Shown here piece after piece: positions 1-8,151 of a DNA stretch of 64,000 nucleotides. Under the pieces are notes generated by a model, which made no database searches, was not told where the DNA came from, and saw only the letters and a list, made by a program, of their open reading frames with translations. Location: assembly GCA_045632845.1 (NCBI GenBank), contig JAZQXL010000015.1, positions 62,001 to 126,000 on the forward strand. The letters run 5' to 3'. A program made the position numbers and the translations under genes. Each line of letters opens with the position of its first letter. Positions within the stretch are counted from its first letter, which is position 1. Origin of the DNA: RGIG4140 sp045632845. GTDB lineage: Bacteria > Pseudomonadota > Alphaproteobacteria > CAAHEQ01 > UBA3637.

Positions 1-202
1 TTGTTGTTTTATCAAGGGTGACAAGTCCTTCACCTTCAGTAATCACCCAGTGTTCTGAACGATAATTGTGTTTTTGAAGTGAGAGTTTTCCTTGAGGTAA
101 AACAGTGATTTTTTTGACAACGTAATTTTCAGTTACATCGATTGTTTCCCATTCACCCCAAGGGCGTGTATCTTTTTCCCCAATTTTGTAATTTGTAGCC
201 AT
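1..202 (-). CDS. Mannose-6-phosphate isomerase type II cupin domain (C-terminal part lies outside the window)
   Basis: The minus-strand frame opens at an ATG (200-202) preceded by an AAAAGGAG ribosome site and stays open to the window edge, giving 67 residues. The product begins MATNYKIGEKDTRPWGEWE and continues through VVKKITVLPQGKLSLQKH to a WVITEGEGLVTL stretch. This RPWG-x-W start, KxIxVxPGxxLSLQxH core and EHWVVxxGxGxV strand are typical of the cupin domain of type II phosphomannose isomerases, found alone or at the C-terminus of ManC/XanB. Here it starts directly at its own methionine, so it is probably a stand-alone cupin interconverting mannose-6-phosphate and fructose-6-phosphate. 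Truncated only by the window. Confidence 0.8.
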   Translation of the reverse strand, partial: MATNYKIGEKDTRPWGEWETIDVTENYVVKKITVLPQGKLSLQKHNYRSEHWVITEGEGLVTLDKTT

Positions 203-282
203 AAATTTCTCCTTTTTTTGGTATCTTAGGCTTTATTTTTTGCTTCGTCAAGGCAATAATTTTAAAGTTTATGAAAAAACAC

Positions 283-310
283 TTGCACAATTTTTTTTTA
301 GGAGTATTAT
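283..310 (+). promoter_or_regulatory. Sigma70-type promoter of the ferredoxin gene
   Basis: TTGCAC at 283-288 and TATTAT at 305-310 are 16 bp apart and would start transcription about 30 bp before the ferredoxin ATG. A clear AAGGAG ribosome site follows. Confidence 0.55.
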
Positions 311-345
311 GAGCAAGTATTTAATAATTTTTTAAGGAGAAGAAA

Positions 346-579
346 ATGCCTTCAGTTGTAAATGATTCATGTATCTTGTGCAGAACATGTGTTGATGTTT
401 GCCCAGTTGGAGCTTTCCATGATGCAGGGACACAAATGGTTGTCAATCCTGATGATTGTATCGATTGTGGTGTTTGTATTGCAGAATGTCCACAAGGCGC
501 TATCAGTTCTTCAGATGAAGCTGATGAAAAATGGATTAAATTTAATGCAGAAAAATCTGCAGAATGTCCAAAGGCTTAA
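346..579 (+). CDS. 2[4Fe-4S] ferredoxin
   Basis: A 77-residue bacterial-type ferredoxin. Two cluster-binding motifs are visible: C9-x2-C12-x2-C15-x3-C19-P and C38-x2-C41-x2-C44-x3-C48-P, so it should bind two [4Fe-4S] clusters and act as a small soluble electron carrier. The acidic tail (SSDEADEK) is normal for the family. An AAGGAG sits 8 bp before the ATG. The gene has its own promoter and a strong terminator immediately after it, so it is a monocistronic unit. The redox partner cannot be told from the neighbours; a radical SAM enzyme at 15 kb is one possible consumer in the window. Confidence 0.95.
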   Translation: MPSVVNDSCILCRTCVDVCPVGAFHDAGTQMVVNPDDCIDCGVCIAECPQGAISSSDEADEKWIKFNAEKSAECPKA

Positions 580-596
580 TGGAAAATGAAAATGAA

Positions 597-630
597 AACG
601 ACGCTTTTTTTTGAGGGCGTCGTTTTTTTT
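597..630 (+). terminator. Rho-independent terminator after the ferredoxin gene
   Basis: AACGACGC (597-604) pairs perfectly with GCGTCGTT (617-624) and is followed by a run of T. Confidence 0.9.
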
Positions 631-679
631 GTTTACATTTGATTTAAAATGGGTTAGGGTGTCCAAAAGAAGATATAAT

Positions 680-1618
680 ATGATGAAAAAATTTAAAGTT
701 TCAGTTGTGATACCAGCTTATAATGAAGCTGAAAATATTTCTCCGCTGTTAGAGCGGCTTTTGCCCGTTCTTCAGTCTTATAATGATTATGAAATTATTT
801 TTGTAGATGATGGCAGCAGTGACGATACACTCAATGTGTTGGAATTGTGGCACAAAAAGAATGAAAAAGTGCATTATGTGTCTTTTTCAAGAAACTTTGG
901 TCATCAATATGCTTTAAGAGCAGGGATTGATTATGCAACAGGGGATTGTGTGATTTCAATGGATGCAGATTTGCAGCATCCACCTGAATTGTTAACGGAA
1001 TTGATTGAAAATTGGCAACAAGGCTTTGATGTTGTTTATACCATTCGAGAAGATACTGCTGATGCTAGTTGGTTAAAAAAGATGACATCTGCTTTGTTTT
1101 ATAAAGTTTTTTCATTTTTTTCAGGCTTAAAGCTCCCCCAAGGAACGGCTGATTTTCGCCTTTTAGATAGAAAGGCGGCAAATGTTCTTGTTGCTATGCA
1201 AGAAGGGAACCTCTTTTTAAGAGGGATGGTCTTTTGGATGGGGTTTAAGCAAAAGGCGGTTCCATACAAAGCTGAAAAACGGTTTAAAGGAACCAGTTCT
1301 TATACGTTAAGTAAAATGGTTGCCCTTGCCATTTTGGGAGCAACTTCATTTAGCATTAAGCCATTAAGAGTTGCAATCTATTTAGGTTTATTGATTGCTC
1401 TTTTTGGTGGGTTATTTACAGCCTATGTATTGTATCAAAAACTATTTGGTGGTTCAGTTATCACTGGATGGGCATCCTTAATGAGTGTTGTGCTTGTTTT
1501 GGGTGGGGTACAACTTTTTATGATGGGCATTATTGGTGAATATATTGGGATGATTTTTATGGAAACAAAACGGCGTCCTAAATATATTGTTCAAAGAACA
1601 ACAGTATCGAAACAGTAG
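680..1618 (+). CDS. GtrB/DPM1-like polyprenyl-phosphate glycosyltransferase (GT2)
   Basis: 312 residues from the ATG at 680; the open frame extends upstream into the preceding terminator, so earlier starts are rejected. The N-terminal GT2 domain has VVIPAYNEAENI, the FVDDGSSDDT nucleotide-binding segment and a DADLQHP metal-binding DxD. Two hydrophobic segments near the C-terminus (about residues 235-260 and 270-298) match the two membrane helices of GtrB and ArnC-type enzymes. The family transfers a sugar from a nucleotide donor to undecaprenyl phosphate on the cytoplasmic face. The next gene, a multi-spanning protein 8 bp downstream, is the likely partner that uses the lipid-linked sugar. 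The specific sugar cannot be read from the sequence. Confidence 0.88.
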   Translation: MMKKFKVSVVIPAYNEAENISPLLERLLPVLQSYNDYEIIFVDDGSSDDTLNVLELWHKKNEKVHYVSFSRNFGHQYALRAGIDYATGDCVISMDADLQHPPELLTELIENWQQGFDVVYTIREDTADASWLKKMTSALFYKVFSFFSGLKLPQGTADFRLLDRKAANVLVAMQEGNLFLRGMVFWMGFKQKAVPYKAEKRFKGTSSYTLSKMVALAILGATSFSIKPLRVAIYLGLLIALFGGLFTAYVLYQKLFGGSVITGWASLMSVVLVLGGVQLFMMGIIGEYIGMIFMETKRRPKYIVQRTTVSKQ

Positions 1619-1626
1619 AGGGGTTA

Positions 1627-3582
1627 ATGCAAAAAATAATAAAAAAGCTTTTTGCAAAAGATAATATTATCTGGCGCAACTGGGACATGTCTGTAACAAT
1701 AGCTTTAACTGTTGCAGCATATTTGTTAATGTTTGGGTTGTTATCATTGAATATTTACAACACGGATTTTGTTGTGAAAGGTGGTGACTTTACTGTTTCC
1801 TATCTGGGCAGTGTGTTTTATCGTTTGGATGAGTGGCGTTGGCCAATTTTTACGCATACCAATTTAGCTTATCCCTATGGTATTTCTGTTCATGGGACGG
1901 ACGGTTCTCCTTTGTTGGCACTGATTTTTAAAGTGTTCCACAAAGTGTTTGGAATGTCTGCTGAAGTGCAATTTGTTGGTGTTTGGATGTTCTTTTGCTA
2001 TATTTTACAAGCAATTGCATCTGTGCTTATTTTCCGCCATGCGTTCAAAAATAAATTTTTTGTTGTGCTTGGTGCTTTGTTCTTTGTAACAGCTCCAATT
2101 ATGATGATGCGTGTTTTTGTTCACATTAACTTGATGTGTCACTTCATTGTCTTGTTCACACTCTTGTTATATTTGAACAACAGATTAACCAAAAAAGAAT
2201 GGATTTGGATGGGTGTTTTGTTCTCATTTGCCATTTTGACATGTCCATACTTTTTGCCAATGATCTTTGGCTTTTTTGCTATTTTGATTTATCAAAAATA
2301 TTGGATTGAAAAACAAATCAATTTGTTAACAGTTATAAAAGGCCTTGCCTTTTTAGCGGGTGTGTTTTTGTTTTGGTTCTATTTACTTGGAATGATTTCA
2401 ACTGAGCAAAATTTGGCCAGTGGTGGTTGGAGAAGTTTGAGCTTAAACTTAACAGCTCTTTTCAACCCAATTTGGAGCCAATCACGCATCTTTTCAACTT
2501 TAACGCCATCAGCTGATTTTGATGCTGACAACTATTTTGGTTTTGGCTTGTTGATTTTGTTGTGTGTTTGTTTCCCATCTGTTAAACGTTTGTTTGCCGG
2601 GGAAAATTTAAAACGTCATTATCCACTTGCCATTTTGTTATTGGGATTGACATTATTTGCTTTATCCTCACAAGTTAAGTTTGGGAAAACAGTTATTCTT
2701 GATTATAAACCAGGTGAAGTTATTGATTGGCTTGGAAATGTGTTCCGTTATTCTGGCCGTTTTTTCTGGCCAATTTGGTATTTGCTTGCATTCTTTATTA
2801 TCAAAACATTTGTGCAAAAATATCCAAAAGGGGCTTTGGTTTTCTTGCCATTGTTATTGGGTGTTCAAATTTGGGATTTGTATCCAACATATAAATCAAA
2901 ACATGACTTTATTTATATTTCACCTAAAGAACCTCTACCAATGGTTTCAAAAGAATGGGAAAGATTGGATAAGCAATATCCAAATGTGTTTATCTTTGCA
3001 CACAATGAAAATTATCGTCATATGTGGCGTTGGGCGATTAAACATCGTAAAAATGTGAACTATGGGTTCTTAAATCGTCCTTCAAAGAAAACACATCAAC
3101 TGATTGATAAAACAAAAGAAGAAATTTTGGCGGGTTACGTTAGTGATAAGAGTTATTTTTATCTGATTGATCCTCCATTTATGAAAACAATTGAATCAGC
3201 TGCTAAAAGCAATCCTGATGTTGCGCTTTTGAAAGACAGAATTAAAAATCTGGATGGTTATTTGATTTTGGAATATGATGAGGCGTTGATGAAGGAAAGA
3301 GAAGCATTCAAAGAAGTTAAAATTTTTGTCAAACATCGCTATTGGGAAGATACGCTTACTCAAGTTTCTAAATACCGTGTATTCCGTGATGTAGAAGGGA
3401 AGTTCACTGACTATGCTTCTATTGTTAAATTTGATGATACTGAGTTGATTTTGAAATGGGATAAATACGGTATCGAAGAATTTGAAAAGAAACCGGAAGA
3501 AAAACAATATCATCAACGGGATAGAAAAACAAAAGACGATGATGAAAATGTCGATAATAAAAAGAAAGATAAAGAGAAATAA
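1627..3582 (+). CDS. Multi-pass membrane protein, DUF6311-like, probable glycosyl-transfer partner
   Basis: 651 residues with about ten to twelve membrane helices over roughly residues 20-420, then a soluble C-terminal part and a very charged tail (EEKQYHQRDRKTKDDDE). The first periplasmic loop, with GGDFTVSYLGSVFYRLDEW and then SVHGTDGSPLLALIFK, resembles what I recall of DUF6311 proteins, where a similar acidic loop sits between helices 1 and 2 as in GT-C glycosyltransferases. It starts 8 bp after the GtrB-like gene, so the pair probably forms one operon in which lipid-linked sugar made by the first enzyme is transferred in the periplasm by this one. Function is inferred from topology and neighbours. 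Confidence 0.7.
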   Translation: MQKIIKKLFAKDNIIWRNWDMSVTIALTVAAYLLMFGLLSLNIYNTDFVVKGGDFTVSYLGSVFYRLDEWRWPIFTHTNLAYPYGISVHGTDGSPLLALIFKVFHKVFGMSAEVQFVGVWMFFCYILQAIASVLIFRHAFKNKFFVVLGALFFVTAPIMMMRVFVHINLMCHFIVLFTLLLYLNNRLTKKEWIWMGVLFSFAILTCPYFLPMIFGFFAILIYQKYWIEKQINLLTVIKGLAFLAGVFLFWFYLLGMISTEQNLASGGWRSLSLNLTALFNPIWSQSRIFSTLTPSADFDADNYFGFGLLILLCVCFPSVKRLFAGENLKRHYPLAILLLGLTLFALSSQVKFGKTVILDYKPGEVIDWLGNVFRYSGRFFWPIWYLLAFFIIKTFVQKYPKGALVFLPLLLGVQIWDLYPTYKSKHDFIYISPKEPLPMVSKEWERLDKQYPNVFIFAHNENYRHMWRWAIKHRKNVNYGFLNRPSKKTHQLIDKTKEEILAGYVSDKSYFYLIDPPFMKTIESAAKSNPDVALLKDRIKNLDGYLILEYDEALMKEREAFKEVKIFVKHRYWEDTLTQVSKYRVFRDVEGKFTDYASIVKFDDTELILKWDKYGIEEFEKKPEEKQYHQRDRKTKDDDENVDNKKKDKEK

Positions 3583-3603
3583 TCTTTCTTGAATAAGAAA
3601 AAG

Positions 3604-3640
3604 AAAATCCATCAGTCAAAAGCTGGTGGATTTTTTTTAT
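3604..3640 (+). terminator. Rho-independent terminator
   Basis: AAATCCATCAG pairs with CTGGTGGATTT, including G-U pairs, and is followed by a T run. It closes the glycosyltransferase operon. Confidence 0.85.
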
Positions 3641-3818
3641 AGTATCGGACGTAACACTACCTGCGTGAGCAGGGGGATATTTATGGAAAATAAAAATTTG
3701 ATTTCATTTTTTCTGGTTAGAGAAGGGCAGATGAAAAAAGTTTTTGTTTTTTGTGGGGATTATAATTTCAATAAGGTTTGTTGGGATGTTGTTTTTTTTG
3801 AATGCCCCCATATTTTTA

Positions 3819-3848
3819 TTGACGATTTTTACTGGATCGTGTTATAAT
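3819..3848 (+). promoter_or_regulatory. Near-consensus sigma70 promoter for a structured RNA
   Basis: TTGACG (3819-3824) and a perfect TATAAT (3843-3848) are 18 bp apart. Transcription would start near 3855, exactly where a chain of hairpins begins. Confidence 0.75.
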
Positions 3849-3854
3849 AATTTT

Positions 3855-4050
3855 GGTATCCATTTTATGGATACTAGGGCGTAGAAACCCTATGTATTAG
3901 CAGTCGTTTAAGCATAGCGACTAAAATAAGTATGCCGACCTTCGTCTAAAGGACGGATGTCGGTGAATAAGGTTTTGGCCAAATAAGCCGAGCCGTTTGC
4001 TAGTACACGGTTTTCTAACATCCGCCCGCCTTTTAAAGGTGGGTTTTGTT
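3855..4050 (+). ncRNA. Structured non-coding RNA or long leader, family not recognised
   Basis: About 196 nt between a strong promoter and a terminator hairpin, richer in G+C than the flanking spacer and with no convincing ORF. Local stems seen directly: GTATCCAT/ATGGATAC at the 5' end, TAGGG/CCCTA, AGTCG/CGACT, CCGAC..CGTC/GACG..GTCGG, and CCGT/ACGG. The 3' end is the stem CCCGCCTTT (4025-4033)/AAAGGTGGG (4035-4043) followed by TTTTGTT. GGATGT (near 3955) can alternatively pair with ACATCC (near 4018), so it could switch. A perfect palindrome of 18 bp at 4043-4060 follows. The lack of known consensus elements argues against tmRNA, RNase P or SRP RNA. It could be a free small RNA or the leader of the peptide gene at 4076. 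Confidence 0.55.
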
Positions 4051-4075
4051 TAAACAAAACAAAGGAGAGTGTACA

Positions 4076-4255
4076 ATGAAAAACGTATTTTTATTTTTAA
4101 TAGCTATTTTTGTTTCAACTCTATTTATTTCAGCAACGGCTGATGCAGGTCCTGTTCACGTGAGAGGGCATTATAAACAAAATGGAACCTATGTTGCCCC
4201 TCATACAAGAACGGCTCCTGATGGGGTTAAATGGAACAATAAATCAGCTTGGTAA
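4076..4255 (+). CDS. Small secreted peptide
   Basis: 59 residues from the ATG at 4076, which has AAAGGAGA at good spacing; a longer start at 4046 lies inside the upstream terminator and is rejected. Residues 1-23 form a clear signal peptide (MKNVFLFLIAIFVSTLF, cleavage near TADA-G). The mature part of about 36 residues is basic and polar, with VRGHYKQNGTYVAPHTRTAPDG. Short exported proteins with a similar GHYxxxGTYVxPHxRT pattern are widespread in proteobacteria, but no function is established. The gene follows the structured RNA directly and may be controlled by read-through of its terminator. Confidence 0.75.
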   Translation: MKNVFLFLIAIFVSTLFISATADAGPVHVRGHYKQNGTYVAPHTRTAPDGVKWNNKSAW

Positions 4256-4267
4256 TTAAGATAAAAA

Positions 4268-4297
4268 AACAACGCTTCTTAAAAAAGAAGCGTTGTC
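4268..4297 (-). terminator. Terminator of the DXS gene
   Basis: ACAACGCTTCTT pairs with AAGAAGCGTTGT. The T run is on the minus strand, so it serves the dxs gene. Confidence 0.85.
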
Positions 4298-4305
4298 TGA
4301 GCTTT

Positions 4306-6054
4306 TTATAGTGCATTTAAAGCATCTTGAACAATTTGTTCAGGAGTTAGATGATATTTTTTATAAAGTTCATCCAATGGGACTCGATCGGTGAATTCTT
4401 TAAACGCACCAAAGCAGAGTGTCTTGATGTTTGATGAAGCGTAAAATCTGGCGATTTTTTCACCAAACCCTCCGTCTAATTCGCCATCTTCAAGAGTGAT
4501 GACAAGATCGTGATCTTCTTTTAATTTTTCAAGCAAATCAGTGTCTAACCCTGTTAAGTAACGAGGATTAATCAGGGTAGGTTGAATGCCTTTTTCTTTC
4601 AACAAGGATGCAACTTCTTTTCCAAGGGAATAAAAGCTTCCTGCTGCAATAATGGCAATTTTATCCCCTTTTTCTTGAACTTTAAAAGTATTTAATTGCG
4701 CATAATCAAAGGGTTCAAATTCTAAATCATGGATAACTGTTTTGGGCATTCTAATAACAACGGGGTGTTTTTGTTGTTCTAATCCCCAGTTTAGCATATC
4801 CAAATATTCTTCCATTGTTTGTGGGGCTAAATACACAAGATTTGGAATGTTGCTGATCAGTGGAATATCAAATGTGCAAAGATGGGTCATATCTGCACCA
4901 GAAATGCCCCCCCAAGCAACCAAAATAACCGCAGGATTGTTGTTTAAAGCCAAATCTTGAGATAGTTGATCATATGTTCTTTGAACAAAGGAGCTCATAA
5001 CCATAAAAACAGGTTTGCAGCCACCTTTTGCAAGTGCTGAGGTAAAAGCAACGCCATGTTCTTCAGCAATGCCCACATCAACATAATTTTTGCCAAGGGC
5101 TGCACGTTTTTCAGCGGTGAGGCCAAAAACCCCTGGAGTACCAGCATTTACAATTATAACAGAGGGGTCTTCTTTTATTTTTTGGCTTAAGAAGTTGTAA
5201 ACTCTATCATACAAATTTTCCCCTTCAGATGGAAATTTGGGGCTGCCATCTTCAACATGAAAGGGAGCGCACCAATGCCATTTTTCTTTATTTTCTTCAG
5301 CAAAAGAGTATCCTTTTCCTTTAAGGGTTCTAATGTGTAAAAGAGTAGGGGTATTTGTGTCTTTTACTTTTTCAAAAACATCCAAAAGGGTGTTTATGTC
5401 GTTGCCATTTTCAACATAATGATAAGTAAAACCAAGCGCACTGAACAAATTGACAGGATCTTGACCATTGCTTTGGCGCAAAGTTCTTAAGTTATGGTAA
5501 AGACCACCATGATTTTCAGCAATTGACATTTCGTTATCATTTAAAATGACAATGATGTTTGAATTTAAAGCGGCTGCATTGCTCAATCCTTCTAAAGCTT
5601 CACCGCCAGAAAGAGAACCATCGCCTAAAATGGCAATGACGTTGTGTGTTTCATTTTTCAAATCTCTTGCTTTGGCAAGGCCTGTGGCAAGTGAAACAGC
5701 AGTTGATGTGTGGCCGATTTTAAAGTGGTCATGTTCGCTTTCATCTTGATTGGTGTAGCCTGAAATGGTTTTCATCCCTTCTTCAGTTAAAAACCCTTCT
5801 TTTCTACCTGTTAAAATTTTGTGTGGGTAACATTGATGAGAGACATCCCAAACAATTTTGTCTGTTGGTGAATTGAAAATTTTATGAAGCGCAATGGCCA
5901 TTTCTACAACACCAAGATTGGGTCCTACATGTCCGCCAATGAGACTGTTTCTTTTTAAAATAGCTTCTCTGATTTCTCCTGCAAGAAGAGCAAGTTCGTC
6001 ATTTGATAGCTTTTTAACATCATCAGGACCTGAGATTTGTTCGATATATGTCAT
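4306..6054 (-). CDS. dxs: Divergent 1-deoxy-D-xylulose-5-phosphate synthase (short form)
   Basis: 582 residues, shorter than the usual 620-640. It has the DXS layout: GGHVGPNLG and WDVSHQCYPHKILTGR near the N-terminus, the thiamine diphosphate motif GDGSLSGGEA...NDNEMSIAENHGG, and VGIAEEHGVAF with the catalytic glutamate of the Pyr domain. The family condenses pyruvate and glyceraldehyde-3-phosphate in the first step of the MEP isoprenoid pathway. In the region that is usually DRAG-x-VG-x-DG-x-TH-x-G-x-FD, this protein reads AWGGISGADMTHLCTFD, losing residues normally conserved around the substrate. It may be a true but diverged DXS or a transketolase-like paralogue. A ribosome site GAGGAGAC precedes the ATG. 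Confidence 0.75.
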   Translation of the reverse strand: MTYIEQISGPDDVKKLSNDELALLAGEIREAILKRNSLIGGHVGPNLGVVEMAIALHKIFNSPTDKIVWDVSHQCYPHKILTGRKEGFLTEEGMKTISGYTNQDESEHDHFKIGHTSTAVSLATGLAKARDLKNETHNVIAILGDGSLSGGEALEGLSNAAALNSNIIVILNDNEMSIAENHGGLYHNLRTLRQSNGQDPVNLFSALGFTYHYVENGNDINTLLDVFEKVKDTNTPTLLHIRTLKGKGYSFAEENKEKWHWCAPFHVEDGSPKFPSEGENLYDRVYNFLSQKIKEDPSVIIVNAGTPGVFGLTAEKRAALGKNYVDVGIAEEHGVAFTSALAKGGCKPVFMVMSSFVQRTYDQLSQDLALNNNPAVILVAWGGISGADMTHLCTFDIPLISNIPNLVYLAPQTMEEYLDMLNWGLEQQKHPVVIRMPKTVIHDLEFEPFDYAQLNTFKVQEKGDKIAIIAAGSFYSLGKEVASLLKEKGIQPTLINPRYLTGLDTDLLEKLKEDHDLVITLEDGELDGGFGEKIARFYASSNIKTLCFGAFKEFTDRVPLDELYKKYHLTPEQIVQDALNAL

Positions 6055-6103
6055 ATATGTCTCCTCGTTTGTTTAATATGTGAATTGATAAAGGGAGCGA
6101 TGC

Positions 6104-7165
6104 TCAAATTTTTGATTGGAGTATTTTTGTTGAATGATAAATAAGTGCTCCAAACAGAAGGGAAATAAGAATAACGGCAATATAAATGCTATCTCCATAA
6201 GTACTTAAATGAGGGTATTTTTGAAGAACATGCGCCATGATAGAAAGCGTAATGGCTGAAAAAATGTATCCGCCTAATAAATAGTTGCTTCCAAAACTAA
6301 AGCATTTTTGATTGAGAACTTTAAAAAGTGGACTGTTTTCAAAGGAAAGAGAAAAAAGCAAAAGTCCAAACAAAGAAAGGGTATTAATGTAAATTTCTTT
6401 GGGTGACAGTTGTGAGAACATTAAAATCGTTAAAATTAAAATGTTCGCTTCAAGCAATCCTAAAACTTGGAACAAATGGGGGCTTTTTCTGATAAAAGAC
6501 GGGGTGAATCTTGCTGGATAAACTGCTAAAACACCAATGGAAGAGGCAAAAATTCCCCGTAACAGCCCAAATGAGATGGGTAAATTTTCATAAGGTTTGG
6601 GCGTGATAACATTCCCTTCAATCCAATAAGATGAAATAATAACCCCTGTTGTAATTAAAATAGGGAGGAGGACAAAAGGGGCAAACTTTTTAAGCTTTAA
6701 AATAAAGAAAAAGAAGATGTTGCACCAAAAAAGCGTGTATAAAAACCACGTGTAATTGAGTTGATTGTGAACAAGTTCTGCGCCAAAAATTGATAAGCCA
6801 AAAAGATCTGAAGCGCCTTTAATTAAGTCAACTTTCATCCAACCTAATTTTCCAATAATCCAAAAAGAAAACCAAAATAAAATAAGAATGGGAACAAAAT
6901 CAACAAGCCGCTTTCTGATGTAAAAACCTGTTTCAATGGGTCTTATGCAAAAAGCTCTGGCCAATAAAAAACCACTCATTACAAAAAAACAATCAACAAG
7001 AAAAGGAATGTAATCATATATTTTGTGCGCAAGTGTGGCAAGCAAGGCGTTTGATGTGAATAAATAAAGGGAGTGATAAATGACAATCAGTAAAAATAAA
7101 ATCCATTTAAAAAAAGATAAATAATGCTTTTTTGTTGGTTGTAAAAGTTTAATCGTGTTGTCCAT
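6104..7165 (-). CDS. Acyltransferase family 3 membrane protein (OafA-like)
   Basis: 353 residues and about ten membrane helices. The N-terminal part has FKWILFLLIVIYHSLYLF and FLVDCFFVMSGFLLARAF, the paired signatures of acyltransferase family 3, followed by an RKRLVDFVPILILFW helix with the conserved basic pair. Members O-acylate extracytoplasmic sugars, lipopolysaccharide or peptidoglycan with acetyl or succinyl groups. It lies 49 bp downstream of no partner and 49 bp before dxs on the same strand, so the two may share a transcript. Given the sugar genes at 0.7-3.6 kb and 17-21 kb, envelope glycan decoration is the likely role, but the acceptor is unknown. Confidence 0.85.
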   Translation of the reverse strand: MDNTIKLLQPTKKHYLSFFKWILFLLIVIYHSLYLFTSNALLATLAHKIYDYIPFLVDCFFVMSGFLLARAFCIRPIETGFYIRKRLVDFVPILILFWFSFWIIGKLGWMKVDLIKGASDLFGLSIFGAELVHNQLNYTWFLYTLFWCNIFFFFILKLKKFAPFVLLPILITTGVIISSYWIEGNVITPKPYENLPISFGLLRGIFASSIGVLAVYPARFTPSFIRKSPHLFQVLGLLEANILILTILMFSQLSPKEIYINTLSLFGLLLFSLSFENSPLFKVLNQKCFSFGSNYLLGGYIFSAITLSIMAHVLQKYPHLSTYGDSIYIAVILISLLFGALIYHSTKILQSKI

Positions 7166-7261
7166 AAGCCCCTCATGTTGTTTTTTTAAGCGTAAAATAA
7201 TTCAAAAAAAAAGTCAAATAGAAAATAAAATAGGATGCAATACTCGTTTTTGTTAAAATAA

Positions 7262-7290
7262 TTGACAAATATTTAATTGTGTGCTATTTT
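7262..7290 (+). promoter_or_regulatory. Sigma70-type promoter at the edge of the accessory island
   Basis: TTGACA (7262-7267) and TATTTT (7285-7290) are 17 bp apart. The position rules out the upstream GTG at 7281 as the start of the next gene. Confidence 0.6.
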
Positions 7291-7337
7291 CTTTGAAAAA
7301 TAAATGTATTAACGTATTAAATGAATGGGTGAATCAA

Positions 7338-8132
7338 ATGGATGAATATTTTTTTGAAGATGATTTAAATGGAAACATTTATAACAAAAAAACAGGTGAT
7401 TGTATTTTAAAAAGAGATGAATATGAAAAATACACGGGCATAAATGGGTATTTGCTTGTTCAAACAAAGGGCGCAAGACGATTGAACAGACTTTATGCTC
7501 CAAATGCTGAACTTGTTTATCGTACAGGGGATGATAATATTGAGGTTGTTGTTACAAAAACAGCTTATGGCATCAGACAACTCAAAGAGGGGGAGGGGTT
7601 TATGCCTATGATGGAATCATTGAAAGAAAATTTGGATGAATTTAAATTTTATCCGCTCCCATATCAAGAAATTGGCAAGTGTTTTTTAATTCATGATGAT
7701 GGGGCAAATCTTTTTTATTTGTGTAAAAAAAAGAATGACAATATTATTGCAACAGCGTCAGACATTCAGATTTTTGAATTTGATGAAGAAAAGTATGTCG
7801 CACTTAAAGATGAAAAAACAAACCTTTGGACACTTTATGATGAAAAAGGTCATGTAGAGCCAGAAATTAAAAATGTTTCAACAATCAACAATGTTGGTGG
7901 CTCATTTGTTTGTGATGATAATAAGCCTGTTTTGACTAAAAAAGAAAAATCAGAAATATTCTGGGGCAAATTAGAACAGCCTAGCGTTCAGGCTATTACT
8001 ATTTTAATCGGTGTGGCTTTGTGCTTGGGTGGTTATTATGGGTGCACTGAAAAACCAAAAAACAATCCTGTTTTAATTAATAAAGCGCCAGCTAAAATTG
8101 AAACAAAAAAACAAGAACGTGTGCGCGAATAA
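7338..8132 (+). CDS. Hypothetical acidic protein with a C-terminal membrane anchor
   Basis: 264 residues from the ATG at 7338, chosen because the longer reading frame begins inside the promoter. It is acidic and mostly soluble (opening MDEYFFEDDLNGNIYNKK), with one hydrophobic stretch near residues 214-233 (AITILIGVALCLGGYYGC) and a short charged tail. It resembles a tail-anchored protein; the cysteine after GYYG is not in a normal lipobox because it lies near the C-terminus. No family recognised. It sits 19 bp before the first ART-fold gene and behind a good promoter, so it probably leads that operon and could be an accessory or immunity-like partner; that is only inference from position. 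Confidence 0.7.
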   Translation: MDEYFFEDDLNGNIYNKKTGDCILKRDEYEKYTGINGYLLVQTKGARRLNRLYAPNAELVYRTGDDNIEVVVTKTAYGIRQLKEGEGFMPMMESLKENLDEFKFYPLPYQEIGKCFLIHDDGANLFYLCKKKNDNIIATASDIQIFEFDEEKYVALKDEKTNLWTLYDEKGHVEPEIKNVSTINNVGGSFVCDDNKPVLTKKEKSEIFWGKLEQPSVQAITILIGVALCLGGYYGCTEKPKNNPVLINKAPAKIETKKQERVRE

Positions 8133-8151
8133 TAAGGATTTGTAGCATTAA

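Noticed and set aside
3196..3612. Minus-strand hydrophobic ORF under the end of the DUF6311-like gene.
   Set aside because: Shadow of a lysine/glutamate-rich coding strand; no ribosome site or family.
3683..3847. ORF of about 54 codons (MENKNLISFF...) upstream of the structured RNA.
   Set aside because: It runs through the strong promoter of the RNA and contains no family features. The ribosome-like AGGGGG lies in a CCTGC/GCAGG hairpin, so translation seems unlikely.
3855..4050. Possible tmRNA, because GCAGTCGTTTAA resembles the end of a short tag frame.
   Set aside because: The conserved GGATTCGAC block, T-arm and tag start are absent, so I keep it as an unassigned RNA.
7281..7337. Upstream GTG start for the hypothetical protein at 7338.
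   Set aside because: The GTG lies between the -35 and -10 boxes of a good promoter and would not be in the transcript.
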